DNA of 32,446 bases from Verrucomicrobiia bacterium (GCA_035946615.1 DASYZB010000118.1:1-32446), one strand, 5' to 3'. Shown: positions 9,446 to 18,774, numbered from the stretch's first letter. Program-made: numbers and translations. Notes: generated by a model not told the origin, from the letters alone.

Positions 9446-9738
9446 GAGCCATCCTGTCGGAATTATCCGGTGCGCTGCGCCGTTTCTGCGCCAACCATCT
9501 TGCCAGCCGTACGAAAGGGCAAAGCAACAATAATTTGTTGGCAAACTCGGGGGGGGGTACATAATTGCATAATCCGCTTGCGCAAGTCTTGCGCCCTTTT
9601 CGCTTCGACTGAGGCCTCAGGAATTCGCGGGCGAGAGTAGCGCGACATGTTGGCAGTATGAAAAGCCGTAAGATTTGGAAAAGCCGGTCCGGGAAGGCAC
9701 AAGCCGCGACGCCGCAGGAACGTTCAGAATCCTCCACT
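9446..9738. other. Intergenic region, no intact gene seen
   Basis: Together with the scrap at 9739-9855, this covers the gap between the DUF1552 gene and the convergent dehydrogenase gene. It has an 8-G run near 9550-9557. Minus-strand frames here (up to 131 codons) show no recognisable motif and look incidental. No clear terminator follows the DUF1552 gene. Confidence 0.4.
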
Positions 9739-9855
9739 ATGAAACGCGCGCGCTCCGCCATTGTTACAGTCTTTTTCGCTGCCGCAACCCTGTTGGTGGG
9801 CGCGCGAAGTGAACGTTCAGGTTTTTCAGGCCTCCTCCTGGAGGCTTTCGTTTAG
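9739..9855 (+). pseudogene. Possible truncated secreted-protein gene (signal peptide only)
   Basis: ATG 9739 opens a frame with a good signal-peptide pattern (MKRARSAIVTVFFAAATLLV then GA), but it stops after 38 codons, inside the end of the convergent dehydrogenase gene. In the next frame the DNA after the signal reads EVNVQVFQ, which looks like the start of a mature exported protein. This suggests the 5' end of a gene whose remainder was deleted. A 6-bp stem GCCTCC/GGAGGC followed by tttcgttt at 9830-9853 could act as a terminator. Low confidence. Confidence 0.3.
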
Positions 9856-12663
9856 CACCTCGGCCATGTGACGGGCGCGCACGGGGGTCAGGTGATCGAT
9901 TTGGTGCCGGCAACTTGTCCCGGAGGCGACCACGACCGTCCCGAAGGGCTGGCCGCGGACCTGCTGGGCCAGCGGCTCAGCTACTTTCAACGACAGTTCA
10001 TAATTCTCCTCGAGCGCGCCGAAGGCCCCCGCCATCCCGCAGCAACCGGTGTTCAGCAGGGAAACCTCGCGCTCGGGGAGGCGCCCGGCCAATTGCGCCA
10101 GAAAAACAGGATTTGCCAGCGCCTTTACATGACAATGCGCGTGGATAATCACCTTGGAAGCTTTAGGCCGGAACTGCAGGGCATTGGGCTCCCGGCACAA
10201 CAGGTTTTCAATAAATTGCTCGAACAAGAAGCAGCGTTTTGCGACGCGCTCAGCCCCATCGAGCTTTAATTCACGGTAATCCTCGACGAACATCGAATAA
10301 CAGGACGGCTCAAGAAAAAGTATCGGGGAGGCATCCCCCGCACCTCCCAGCAACGCAAGATTATGCGAGCCAAGACTCTTGGCTTTCTCCAGGCGCCCCT
10401 GGCTGAATGCCGGCCGCCCGCAACACCTGCGGCCTCGAGCCAAAACAACTTCGAACCCGGCAGCTTCGAGAACAGCAACGGCGGCCTTTCCAATGTGCGG
10501 CTCGTAATAGCGCACAAACGTGTCGTCCCATAGCACCACCCGCCCTCGCGGCGCGCCCGATGATGGTTTGCGGCGCGCGAACCAATGGTCGAAGCTCTGG
10601 CTGGCGAAATGCGGGAGCGGACGTTGCCAGGCAATCCCGAGAGACTTGGCCATTAAGCTTCGAACGAGCAGCGAATCCAGGATATGATTGGCCATCCAAG
10701 GCAACCGGCAACCCAGCGCTCCGAGACGTTCGACTGAGCTGAAGAGCCGTTGGCGCCAGGATAAGCCGTCGCGGATAAGCCTGGCGTGCAACAGCTCGGT
10801 CTTGAGCAGGGCCATGTTCACGTTGGATGGGCATTCGCTCGTGCAGGCCTTGCAGGACAGGCAACTGCTCAAGGCCTTTTCCAATCCCGGCCAGCGCAAC
10901 GGATCAGAGTGGTCCAGCCCCCGCCCTTCGAGTGCCGCGCGGATGGCATTGGCCCGGCCCCGGGTGCTCAGGATTTCTTCGCCAGTAACAAGAAACGTCG
11001 GACACATCGTGGGCGTTTCCTTGCGGCAACCGCCGCAGCCGTTGCATTGTTCGAGGTTCCGCGTGAACGATTCGTCCTTGGCCGCGAAAGCCAAGACCGG
11101 GCTGAAAGGCAGCTTCAATTCGTAGCCGGCGCCCAGGCGAAGGTTGGCGTCTATGCTGAAGCGGCCATCGCCGATGATCTTTCCGGGATTAAAAAGGTTA
11201 TGCGGGTCAAAGGACCTTTTGATTTGGCGCATCACACCGAACAAGGCTTCCCCAAGCTGCTCGGGAATGAACTCGGTTCGTGCGATGCCGGCGCCGTGTT
11301 CGCCGCACAGGGAGCCTTTAAACTGGCGCGCCAGGACTGCCACTTCGTCCGCAACCTGCCGGAATTTTTTCATATCCTCAGCCGAATGCAAATCGAGCAC
11401 GGGCCGGACATGCAGCAGACCGGCCGCCGCATGGCCATAGAAAGAAGCATCGAGCTTGAGCCGGCTCATGACATCCTGGAGGCCCGCCACATAGGCCGGC
11501 AACTGTGCCGGACGCACTGCCACATCTTCGATGCCAGTCACTGGCTTGGCATCTCCCTTGCACCCTGTCAGCAGCGAGAGCCCCGCCTTTCGCAGCGCCC
11601 AGACGGTGCCGGCCTGGCGGGTGTCGGTCAGAAACGTGGTGCGCATTCCCAGCTTGCGCTGGCCCAGCTCGGCTAACCGGCCCCGTGTGTCCTCAAAGAA
11701 TTCCACTGCCAGGACTGCCCGGCACGGTTTGCGGTCGAGTTGCAGCAAATCGCGAGCAGCTTGGAACTCGCGCTGGCCGCGGGTCTGGTCGAGCAGCACC
11801 TGGTCCATGTGCTCGATGGCGGCCGGCTTCAAATCGAGCAATTCGACCGTCGCCTGCATCGCTTCGGCCACAGAATCAAAAAAGATCAATGCCAGGCCCT
11901 TTTCTTTGGGTAACGGCACGATCTTCAATTCAGCGGCAGTGATTGCAGCGAGAGTCCCTTCACTGCCGCAGATCAAGTGGTTCAGGTTGTCGGGTTCCAC
12001 AACGCAGCGGTCCAGGCCGTAACCGGGCCAGTGTTTTACAAGCCCGGGCGGACAACGCTCCGCGATGGTCAGCGCGTGGAAATAGGCCAGGTTCTGAACC
12101 AGCTCGCGTTGCCGTCGCAAGGTATCGTGCCGCGGGCCAACCATCACCACCTGGCCATCCGCCAGCACAATCTCCAGCTCGCTGATGTGGTCTCGGGTCG
12201 TCCCATAAACCGCCGCGTGAGAACCGCTCGAATTATTAGCAATCATCCCTCCGAGCGTCGCCCGCGAACTGGTCGCCACGTCGGGGCCGAAACAGAACCC
12301 ATGGGGCCGCAGAAAATTGTTCAGGCTGTCCAGGATAACGCCGGGACCGACGCGCACGGTGCGCCGTTGGAGATCGAGGTCGCTAATCAGGCGGTTGTAG
12401 CGCGAAAAATCAATGACCAACCCCTCGCCGATGGCCCCCCCCACCAGGCCCGTGCCGGCGCCGCGCGGGGTCACCGCAACCCCCGCTTGCATCGCCGCCA
12501 TCACCAACGCGCTGGCCTGGCGCGTATTGCAGGGGAAAGCGACCGCGACCGGCTCGATCTGGTAGATGGAGGCATCCGTGGCGTAAAGCTGGCGCGTAGG
12601 ATTATCAAAGGCGATCGGGCAATTGGCACCGGCGAGCGCCGCTAACTGTTGTGCCGAAGTCAT
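9826..12663 (-). CDS. FAD-binding and 4Fe-4S 2-hydroxyacid dehydrogenase, YdiJ type
   Basis: A 945-residue cytoplasmic flavoprotein. Residues about 35-250 form the FAD-binding PCMH domain (TPRGAGTGLVGGAIG, then GGMIANNSSGSHAAVYGTT). Residues about 250-495 form the C-terminal FAD-oxidase domain, with GSLCGEHGAGIAR and the closing FNPGKI. Two cysteine clusters for 4Fe-4S centres follow: CNGCGGC..C (540-554) and CLSCKACTSEC (601-611). The rest has the CCG motifs of the GlpC/heterodisulfide-reductase type (CCGRP at 748, CHVK at 844, GCCGMAG at 873). This layout matches E. coli YdiJ (about 1018 residues), reported as a D-2-hydroxyglutarate dehydrogenase, and D-lactate dehydrogenase relatives. It probably oxidises a D-2-hydroxyacid and passes electrons on through Fe-S. 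It is divergent from the next gene with only 66 bp between starts. Confidence 0.92.
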   Translation of the reverse strand: MTSAQQLAALAGANCPIAFDNPTRQLYATDASIYQIEPVAVAFPCNTRQASALVMAAMQAGVAVTPRGAGTGLVGGAIGEGLVIDFSRYNRLISDLDLQRRTVRVGPGVILDSLNNFLRPHGFCFGPDVATSSRATLGGMIANNSSGSHAAVYGTTRDHISELEIVLADGQVVMVGPRHDTLRRQRELVQNLAYFHALTIAERCPPGLVKHWPGYGLDRCVVEPDNLNHLICGSEGTLAAITAAELKIVPLPKEKGLALIFFDSVAEAMQATVELLDLKPAAIEHMDQVLLDQTRGQREFQAARDLLQLDRKPCRAVLAVEFFEDTRGRLAELGQRKLGMRTTFLTDTRQAGTVWALRKAGLSLLTGCKGDAKPVTGIEDVAVRPAQLPAYVAGLQDVMSRLKLDASFYGHAAAGLLHVRPVLDLHSAEDMKKFRQVADEVAVLARQFKGSLCGEHGAGIARTEFIPEQLGEALFGVMRQIKRSFDPHNLFNPGKIIGDGRFSIDANLRLGAGYELKLPFSPVLAFAAKDESFTRNLEQCNGCGGCRKETPTMCPTFLVTGEEILSTRGRANAIRAALEGRGLDHSDPLRWPGLEKALSSCLSCKACTSECPSNVNMALLKTELLHARLIRDGLSWRQRLFSSVERLGALGCRLPWMANHILDSLLVRSLMAKSLGIAWQRPLPHFASQSFDHWFARRKPSSGAPRGRVVLWDDTFVRYYEPHIGKAAVAVLEAAGFEVVLARGRRCCGRPAFSQGRLEKAKSLGSHNLALLGGAGDASPILFLEPSCYSMFVEDYRELKLDGAERVAKRCFLFEQFIENLLCREPNALQFRPKASKVIIHAHCHVKALANPVFLAQLAGRLPEREVSLLNTGCCGMAGAFGALEENYELSLKVAEPLAQQVRGQPFGTVVVASGTSCRHQIDHLTPVRARHMAEVLNESLQEEA

Positions 12664-12729
12664 CGGGCTGAGGTAAAGTTAGCTCTAGCGGCGCCCCTTT
12701 GACAACGATGATACTATCTGGGCGCGCTC

Positions 12730-14961
12730 ATGATTACTTTTCTGCGCTGGCTGGTGCGGCTGCTCTACGGGTTCCGCTCGTACAACGAGGGCGCCCTCAA
12801 AACGCCCGGACCCGTTCTGCTGCTCTCCAACCACGTCTCCTGGTGGGATTGGATTTTTATCGGGGTCTGCTTGGAAGAGGACTGGCGCTTTGCCACATCG
12901 AGCACAACGGCCGAGCTGAGCTGGGTCCACCGCATGATCATGGTCAACCGCCGCACCTTCCCCGTGGACATGAATTCCCCCTACGCCATCAAACACATGG
13001 CCGAGTACTTGCAGCGCGGGGGCCGGTTGGTGCTGTTTCCCGAAGGCCGCCTTTCCACGACGGGCTCGCTCATGAAGCTCTTCGACGGCACGGGCTTTTT
13101 GATTTTCAAAACCCACGCCAAGGTCATCACCGCCTATATTCGTGGCGCCCAACGTCTGCCTTTCTCAAAAAATCCAAACCGCAAAAAGCTCTTCCCGCGC
13201 GTGTCGGTCCATTTCAGCGGGATTCACCCCCCGCCGGACCTTGGAGTGGTGAGCGCGACCCAAGCGAGGGGGCATTTGATTCACTGGCTGCGCGACCGGA
13301 TGGTGGAACAACAATTTGAAACCGAGATGGCCTTTGCTCCCGCCACCGTTCCGGAAGCGATCGCCCAGGCGGCGCGTCTGGAACCGGGCCGGCGCATTCT
13401 TCAGGACGCCACATTGCAAGAATTGACCTACCGGCGCCTGCTTATCGGGGCCGACGTGCTGACCGCCCAGTGGCGTCCACTCCTGGATCGAACAGTGCCG
13501 CGAGTGGGTGTGCTGCTGCCCAACATAAACGCCGCGCCCGTCGTGGTCCTCAGCTTGTGGGGGGCCAATAAAACTCCCGCTATTCTGAATTATACTACCG
13601 GACCTGCCATTCTACTGGCCTGCGCGCGCCTGGCAGGGCTGAAGCAGGTGATCACCTCCAGGAGTTTTGTCACGCGCGCCAAGCTCGATCTCGGGCCGCT
13701 CGAGGCCGCCGGCATCGAGTTGCTCTTTTTGGAAGACGTCCGCGCGCGAGTCTCGGGCGGTCAAAAGCTCCAAAGCCTCGTCAGGCATCTGTTTGGCCTG
13801 GCATCCACCTCCATCGCTCCACGCTCAGAGAATACAGCCGTGATTCTCTTCACCAGCGGGTCGGAAGGCGACCCCAAGGGAGTCGAGTTGACCCATCACA
13901 ACCTGCTGGCCAATATCCGCCAGATGCTCTCGGTAATCGATCTGATGGACACCGACCGTTTCTTCAACGCTCTCCCGCTGTTCCACAGTTTTGGTTTAAT
14001 CATCGGCCTGTTCCTTCCCTTAGTGCAGGGTGTGCCGATCTTCCTTTACCTTTCGCCTCTGCACTACCGGGTCGTGCCATCGGCTTTTTACAATCTCAAC
14101 TGCACCGTCTTTTTCGGCACCAACACTTTCCTCGCTGGCTATGCCCGCAAGGCGCACCCCTACGATTTCCGCAGCGTGCGGTATCTTTTCGCCGGCGCAG
14201 AGAAGCTTCAGGAGGGCACCAGCAAAACATGGATGGATAAGTTTGGCGTGCGCATTCTGGAGGGTTATGGGGCGACTGAATGCAGCCCATGTCTCACTGG
14301 CAACCTGCCGATGTGGCCGAAACCAGGGTCCGCTGGCCGGTTCCTGCCTCGCATCGAGTACCGACTTGAGCCCGTGGAAGGCATCTCCGAAACCCTACCA
14401 AGTAAGGATGGGGCGGCCTCTGGCGAAAAGCCAAAATCCAATGTAACCGGCGTCCCATCGCCTGCTTCGGCACCTGGCTCGACCCCTGCTGCGGGCCGGC
14501 TCTTTGTCCGCGGACCAAACATCATGCGGGGTTATTTGAATGCTGAAGCCAACGCAAAATTCAAGAGCCTGGGCGGCTGGTACGATACAGGTGACATTGC
14601 GCGTGTTGATGAGGAGGGTTTCGTTTTCATTCTGGGCCGCTTGAAACGTTTTGCCAAGGTAAGCGGTGAAATGGTGAGCCTGACCGCTGTCGAGGAGGCG
14701 CTGGCCGGCGCCTTCCCCCAATACGGTTTGAAGTTCGCCGTTGCCGTGATTGCCAAGCCCGACGAGGCCAAGGGAGAGAAACTCATTGCCGTCACCAACG
14801 AGCCGCGGCTCAAGCTTGAAGAGGTGCGCGAACGCATCCGCGCCCGCGGCCTGGGCAACCTCGCCGCCCCTCGGGAGATTAAGATCGTCCACGACATCCC
14901 CCGGCTGGGCACTGGCAAAATCAATCATCGTGAATTGGAGAGGACGCTTGCTTCTGTATAA
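12730..14961 (+). CDS. Aas-like acyltransferase/acyl-ACP synthetase fusion
   Basis: A 743-residue fusion similar in layout to E. coli Aas (719 residues). Residues 1-200 are a PlsC-type acyltransferase with the HX4D motif (NHVSWWDW, His35) and FPEGR at 103-107. Residues about 220-740 are an AMP-binding acyl-activating domain with the P-loop LFTSGSEGDPKGVE (about 373-386), EGYGATECSP (511-520), GWYDTGD (616-622) and a C-terminal lysine in GTGKINH. The Aas role is to reacylate 2-acyl-glycerophospholipids using activated fatty acids at the inner membrane. Unlike Aas, hydrophobic transporter-like domains are absent. A Pro/Ser/Gly-rich insert at 551-589 splits the region where relatives go straight into LFVRGPN. 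The downstream gene begins 25 bp after the stop. Confidence 0.88.
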   Translation: MITFLRWLVRLLYGFRSYNEGALKTPGPVLLLSNHVSWWDWIFIGVCLEEDWRFATSSTTAELSWVHRMIMVNRRTFPVDMNSPYAIKHMAEYLQRGGRLVLFPEGRLSTTGSLMKLFDGTGFLIFKTHAKVITAYIRGAQRLPFSKNPNRKKLFPRVSVHFSGIHPPPDLGVVSATQARGHLIHWLRDRMVEQQFETEMAFAPATVPEAIAQAARLEPGRRILQDATLQELTYRRLLIGADVLTAQWRPLLDRTVPRVGVLLPNINAAPVVVLSLWGANKTPAILNYTTGPAILLACARLAGLKQVITSRSFVTRAKLDLGPLEAAGIELLFLEDVRARVSGGQKLQSLVRHLFGLASTSIAPRSENTAVILFTSGSEGDPKGVELTHHNLLANIRQMLSVIDLMDTDRFFNALPLFHSFGLIIGLFLPLVQGVPIFLYLSPLHYRVVPSAFYNLNCTVFFGTNTFLAGYARKAHPYDFRSVRYLFAGAEKLQEGTSKTWMDKFGVRILEGYGATECSPCLTGNLPMWPKPGSAGRFLPRIEYRLEPVEGISETLPSKDGAASGEKPKSNVTGVPSPASAPGSTPAAGRLFVRGPNIMRGYLNAEANAKFKSLGGWYDTGDIARVDEEGFVFILGRLKRFAKVSGEMVSLTAVEEALAGAFPQYGLKFAVAVIAKPDEAKGEKLIAVTNEPRLKLEEVRERIRARGLGNLAAPREIKIVHDIPRLGTGKINHRELERTLASV

Positions 14962-14986
14962 ACTCTGTGGGCTCGCTTAGCTACTT

Positions 14987-17074
14987 ATGTGCAAAACCCT
15001 CATTGCAGCAACCCTTCTTGCTCTGGCCTGTGGCCGATCCCTCTCAGCCGAATTGTTTGTTGCCCCAGACGGTGACGACGCCAATCCCGGCACCCGCAGC
15101 AAGCCGTTGGCTTCCTTTCAGGCGGCCCAGCAACACGCCCGGGCCGAACGCAAACATCACCCCAGCCAGCCGGTGACGGTTACTTTTCGCGCCGGGGCGT
15201 ACTCACTCGAACAACCGCTGGAATTTACTCCCGAAGATTCCGGCGTGTCGGCTCAACAACCGGTCCGTTACAGGGCACATCCGGGCGAATCGGTCGTGAT
15301 TACCGCAGGCCGCTTGCTCAGCGGTTGGCAGCCGGACCCGCAACGGCCAGGGGTTTGGATGACCCGAGCGGCTGGACCCGAGGCGGCCACGAAGGCCTTG
15401 GTGCGCTTCAACCAGCTTTGGATCAATGGCCGCCGCGCGGTGCGCGCCCGCGCCCCCAACGAATTGGAATTTGGTACTTTGAACGGCTTTGCGTCGGAAC
15501 CTGAAACCAATGGCCGCTCCGGCTTCCGGCACATCTTTACTGTCAACCCTGAGCTTCTCGCCTCGTTGCCGGCGGACGCCGTCGCCCTGCACGATGTCCA
15601 GGTCGTTGTCTTTCACAAGTGGGACACCACCCGCGAGCCCATCGAATCTGTTTCCCGTGAGAAAGGCATTTTCATCACGCACAGCGAGCGGGGCGAGGGC
15701 TCGAATCCCATCGAACGCGGCTGCCAGTTTTTTCTCGAGAATTGGCTCGCGGCGCTGGATGCGCCCGGCGAATGGTTTCTTGACAGCGCCGGCTGGGTCT
15801 ATTACCGGCAACGTCCGGGTGAACTGATGCCAGTGGCTGAGGCAATCGCCCCCCAAGCTGAGCGCTTCCTGACTCTGCGCGGCAATGCAGATTCCCCAGA
15901 AGATTGGGTCCAGCATATTCGCTTCGAAGGACTCAAATTCCGTTTTGCCGCGTTCCGCATTCCCCCTGAGGGCTTGCCGCCCGAGCAGGCCTCGATGAAT
16001 GTTCAGACCGCCGCCGTCGAGCTGAACGCCGCGCGCGACATCCGGTTCCTGGATTGCGCTGTCGAGCATATCGGCGCCACCGCGTTCTGGTTTCGGCATG
16101 CCTGCCGTGATTGCCTCGTGCTGCATACCCGCATGTTCGACTTGGGCATCAGCGGCGTGCGGATCGGGGAGAAGGACATCGTCCCCGAACCGGTCCGCAC
16201 CGGACACATCACGATCGACGATTGTATCATCCAAGCGGGCGGACGCATCATGCCTCAAAGCGTTGGTGTCTGGATCGGCCAAAGCTCGGACAACTCGATT
16301 ACCCATTGCGACATCGGCGATTTCTTTTATACAGCCGTCTCGGTGGGGTGGCGCTGGGGCTACGCCGAGAGCGCCGCCAAGCGCAATCATATTGAGTTCA
16401 ATCACCTCCATCACCTGGGCTACCGCATCCTCAGCGACATGGGCGGGGTCTATACCCTCGGGCCCTCCGAAGGCGCCACCGTGCGCAACAACCTCATTCA
16501 CGATGTCTATGCTGCGCGCTACGGGGGCTGGGGCCTCTATACCGACGAAGGCAGCTCTGGCATACTTTTCGAAAACAACCTCGTCCACGATGTCCTGGAC
16601 GGCTGCATCCACCAGCATTACGGGAAGGAAAACATCTTCCGCAACAACATCTTTGCCTTCAGCCAGCAGGGCCAGATAGCTGCCACCCGCGCAGAACCGC
16701 ATCTCTCCTTCACGTTCGAACACAATATCGTTTATTGGGACAACGGTTTTCTCCTGGGCTATTCCGCATGGAAAAACGGCGTCCGGGTCATCCTGCGCGA
16801 TAATCTTTATTGGCGCGCCGGGGCCAAGCCATTCGATTTCGCCGGGAAGACCTGGCAGCAATGGCGCGCGGAAGGCAACGACGAAGGGTCGCGTATCGCA
16901 AATCCGCGTTTCTTCAATGCCAGCCACCGCGATTTCCGCCTCCACCACAACTCCCCCGCCATCAAACTCGGTTTCAAACCATTCGACCTCGCCGCACCCG
17001 GCGTTCAAGGGCACTCCTGGCGGAAACTGGCGGCGTTGCCATTTGCGCGCATCAGCGGGTCTCGGGAAGAATAA
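14987..17074 (+). CDS. Secreted right-handed beta-helix protein, GH141-like
   Basis: A 695-residue protein with a signal peptide (MCKTLIAATLLALACG then RSLSA, mature part from ELFVAPDGDDANPGT). That mature start is the usual one for right-handed beta-helix glycan-active enzymes. The middle and end carry repeated N-rich helix coils (NHIEFNHLHHLG, RNNLIHDVYAARYG, FENNLVHDVLDG, FRNNIFAF), and GGWGLYTDEGSSGILFENN at about 510-528, a segment I associate with GH141 proteins (alpha-L-fucosidase or xylanase activity known in that family). Probable role: cleaving plant or algal polysaccharide outside the cell. The family call is by recollection of motifs and is moderate; exported beta-helix is secure. 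It starts 25 bp after the Aas-like gene and its end overlaps the convergent small gene by 23 bp. Confidence 0.8.
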   Translation: MCKTLIAATLLALACGRSLSAELFVAPDGDDANPGTRSKPLASFQAAQQHARAERKHHPSQPVTVTFRAGAYSLEQPLEFTPEDSGVSAQQPVRYRAHPGESVVITAGRLLSGWQPDPQRPGVWMTRAAGPEAATKALVRFNQLWINGRRAVRARAPNELEFGTLNGFASEPETNGRSGFRHIFTVNPELLASLPADAVALHDVQVVVFHKWDTTREPIESVSREKGIFITHSERGEGSNPIERGCQFFLENWLAALDAPGEWFLDSAGWVYYRQRPGELMPVAEAIAPQAERFLTLRGNADSPEDWVQHIRFEGLKFRFAAFRIPPEGLPPEQASMNVQTAAVELNAARDIRFLDCAVEHIGATAFWFRHACRDCLVLHTRMFDLGISGVRIGEKDIVPEPVRTGHITIDDCIIQAGGRIMPQSVGVWIGQSSDNSITHCDIGDFFYTAVSVGWRWGYAESAAKRNHIEFNHLHHLGYRILSDMGGVYTLGPSEGATVRNNLIHDVYAARYGGWGLYTDEGSSGILFENNLVHDVLDGCIHQHYGKENIFRNNIFAFSQQGQIAATRAEPHLSFTFEHNIVYWDNGFLLGYSAWKNGVRVILRDNLYWRAGAKPFDFAGKTWQQWRAEGNDEGSRIANPRFFNASHRDFRLHHNSPAIKLGFKPFDLAAPGVQGHSWRKLAALPFARISGSREE

Positions 17075-17324
17075 CTTGGCCGTACGGGTAATGCCGTTGC
17101 TCTTTATACAAAATAATATGGCTCGGAAAGATGGTGGCCTGCCACCCGCGCCCCAGAGCGCTGACAAGTTGCTGGACGATGGCGCGAGCCTGTCGTGGGA
17201 CATTTCTCAGGCTGACAGGAGTGGCTGCGTCGCTCTTAGGAATGTCGAACCTGAATGTGAAGGGCAATCTTGATTTGAGCTCCGTCACCGCTCCAGGCAA
17301 ATCGAAATCAAACAATCCAAACAT
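17052..17324 (-). CDS. Small protein downstream of the DNA methyltransferase
   Basis: A 90-residue protein starting at ATG 17324, seven bases after the methyltransferase stop (17332-17334), so it is almost certainly in the same transcript. It begins MFGLFDFDLPGAVTELKSRL, contains a likely amphipathic helix (RQARAIVQQLVSALGRG), and ends in strands with ATIFPSHIILYKEQRHYPYG. No membrane segment or cysteine motif is present. I do not recognise the family. Its position suggests a partner or regulator of the methyltransferase, or a small nuclease-related protein; it is too short for most restriction endonucleases. A longer frame reaching back to 17537 overlaps the methyltransferase and is not credible. 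Its last 23 bp overlap the end of the convergent beta-helix gene. Confidence 0.55.
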   Translation of the reverse strand: MFGLFDFDLPGAVTELKSRLPFTFRFDIPKSDAATPVSLRNVPRQARAIVQQLVSALGRGWQATIFPSHIILYKEQRHYPYGQVILPETR

Positions 17325-17331
17325 GCTTAGC

Positions 17332-18774
17332 TCAGATTCGCCGTAGCACAACCGCGCTCTCGTAGAGCCTGGCCGTGCTTTTTGCTCCTTGCCGCACCGA
17401 AGAAGCGACAATGCTGGCGCCGACGCGTTTCTGGCGCACGATGTGGATATTTTCGGTGACCAGATTGTGCCGAGACGCCAGGTCGGCGAGGATGTTGTCG
17501 ATTGGGATTTCCACGCCTTGGAGTATGGAATTTCCAACGACCACCACAGCGCGGCCCTGCGGCCGGAGGACGTGCTCTGCGGCGCAACAGAATCGGTTCA
17601 TATCGTTAAAATAAGTGGCGGCATAATTCGCCCAACCGGGCCCGCCGTAGGTTCCGCGGTCTAAGCCGATTTTGCTGATTTTCTCGAGCAGGCCTTCCAG
17701 ACCAGGATGTTCGAAATCCAGCGGCACGCTTTCGAGGTCACGGACCGTTTGCCAGTACTTGCCAAAGTTCTGGTTTTCGAGGCCCTTCAGTTCACTGGCC
17801 TTCTTTATAAAACCAAGCCAGAAGAGCTGAGGCCGGGTGTTCCTCACGTAATGATAGTTGTTCAGGTACGGAGGAGAGGTGACGATCAGGTCCACCGAGC
17901 CCGCTCGCAACTGCCGCGCCCCTTTAAGGAAGCTCTCTGTAATGACCCGGCCCGTTGACCTCGGCTCAAAACGGTCCAACTCTGCCCGAAACCAGCTCAC
18001 GTCGGATTTCATCGCCAGAAGCTTGGTGAGGATTGCTTCCGCGACAGGCGCGTCATCCTGGGTCGCCTTGCCTGCCGCCGGTCGGGATGACAGGCTCGGC
18101 TCGTACGAATAATTCGACAGGCTCACCATGACAGAGCCGAATGCGAGCCAGAACAAGTCTTGAATGTTCTTGGGCTCGATGTGCTGGATAAAACCCACTG
18201 CTTTGAGCACCTTTGCTTGCGAATGGCTCCCGAAAAACGGGATTCGGCTGCGGAAATATTCCGGCACTGCTGCGGTGCCGTTGCGCCTGGCCGCCCGGCT
18301 CATGTGCTGTTGGAATTTAAGAATGACCCCACCCACCTGCTCAGGAGCGATGTCGGCCGCCTGGCACTTCGCGGTGGCCGCCAGAGCCGCGTAAGGGTTG
18401 ATCTCGAATCCCACAGCGTCATGGCCGCACCGCATGGCCTCGATGAGAGTCGTTCCGACGCCGCAGAAAGGGTCGAGAACCACAGCTCGGACGTTGGAGT
18501 TCGGCGGCAAATACCGGGCGAATGCGTCCTGCACGAACTCCGCTGAGAATCCGGCTATCCACGGCACCCAGCGATGAATTGGGCGCAATTTGTTATCGCT
18601 GAAGGCCGAATCAGCAAAGCCTCCATTAACCTTCGAAAGCCCGCTCTTCTGGGATGCATCGATTGACCAATCTGGCGGCAGCAGGATGCCTTGCGACGTT
18701 TCCTTCAGTTTTAAAGCGGCTGTTCGCCCCGAAAGCGGATAGCGCGCGGCGCGACGTTTGGTTTTTGCGGCCAC
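17332..18774 (-). CDS. Orphan amino-DNA methyltransferase (TSPPY type)
   Basis: A 480-residue protein if translation starts at GTG 18774 (MAAKTKRRAARYPLSGRTA), which I prefer because the open frame upstream to 19050 is antisense to the esterase gene and not protein-like. Residues 101-109 are the SAM-binding motif I (DPFCGVGTT) followed by GFEINPYAALAATAK, and residues 299-303 are the catalytic motif IV (TSPPY, in VTSPPYLNNYHYVRNTR). Motif I before IV and TSPPY point to an N4-cytosine or N6-adenine methyltransferase. No helicase or endonuclease is adjacent, so it is either solitary or paired with the 90-residue cistron that follows. It is on the opposite strand to its flanking metabolic genes, which fits an inserted cassette. 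Target sequence unknown. Confidence 0.85.
   Translation of the reverse strand: MAAKTKRRAARYPLSGRTAALKLKETSQGILLPPDWSIDASQKSGLSKVNGGFADSAFSDNKLRPIHRWVPWIAGFSAEFVQDAFARYLPPNSNVRAVVLDPFCGVGTTLIEAMRCGHDAVGFEINPYAALAATAKCQAADIAPEQVGGVILKFQQHMSRAARRNGTAAVPEYFRSRIPFFGSHSQAKVLKAVGFIQHIEPKNIQDLFWLAFGSVMVSLSNYSYEPSLSSRPAAGKATQDDAPVAEAILTKLLAMKSDVSWFRAELDRFEPRSTGRVITESFLKGARQLRAGSVDLIVTSPPYLNNYHYVRNTRPQLFWLGFIKKASELKGLENQNFGKYWQTVRDLESVPLDFEHPGLEGLLEKISKIGLDRGTYGGPGWANYAATYFNDMNRFCCAAEHVLRPQGRAVVVVGNSILQGVEIPIDNILADLASRHNLVTENIHIVRQKRVGASIVASSVRQGAKSTARLYESAVVLRRI

Noticed and set aside
12664-12729. TTGACAACGATGATACTAT near 12699 as a promoter in the divergent gap
   Set aside because: The -35-like TTGACA and -10-like TACTAT are only seven bases apart, so they cannot form one promoter.
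15203-17203. 666-codon minus-strand open frame
   Set aside because: Antisense shadow of the beta-helix gene, which has a signal peptide and clear family motifs.
17052-17537. 161-codon version of the small gene after the methyltransferase
   Set aside because: Its first 71 codons lie inside the methyltransferase gene in another frame and are low-complexity; the ATG at 17324 directly after the methyltransferase stop is the better start.
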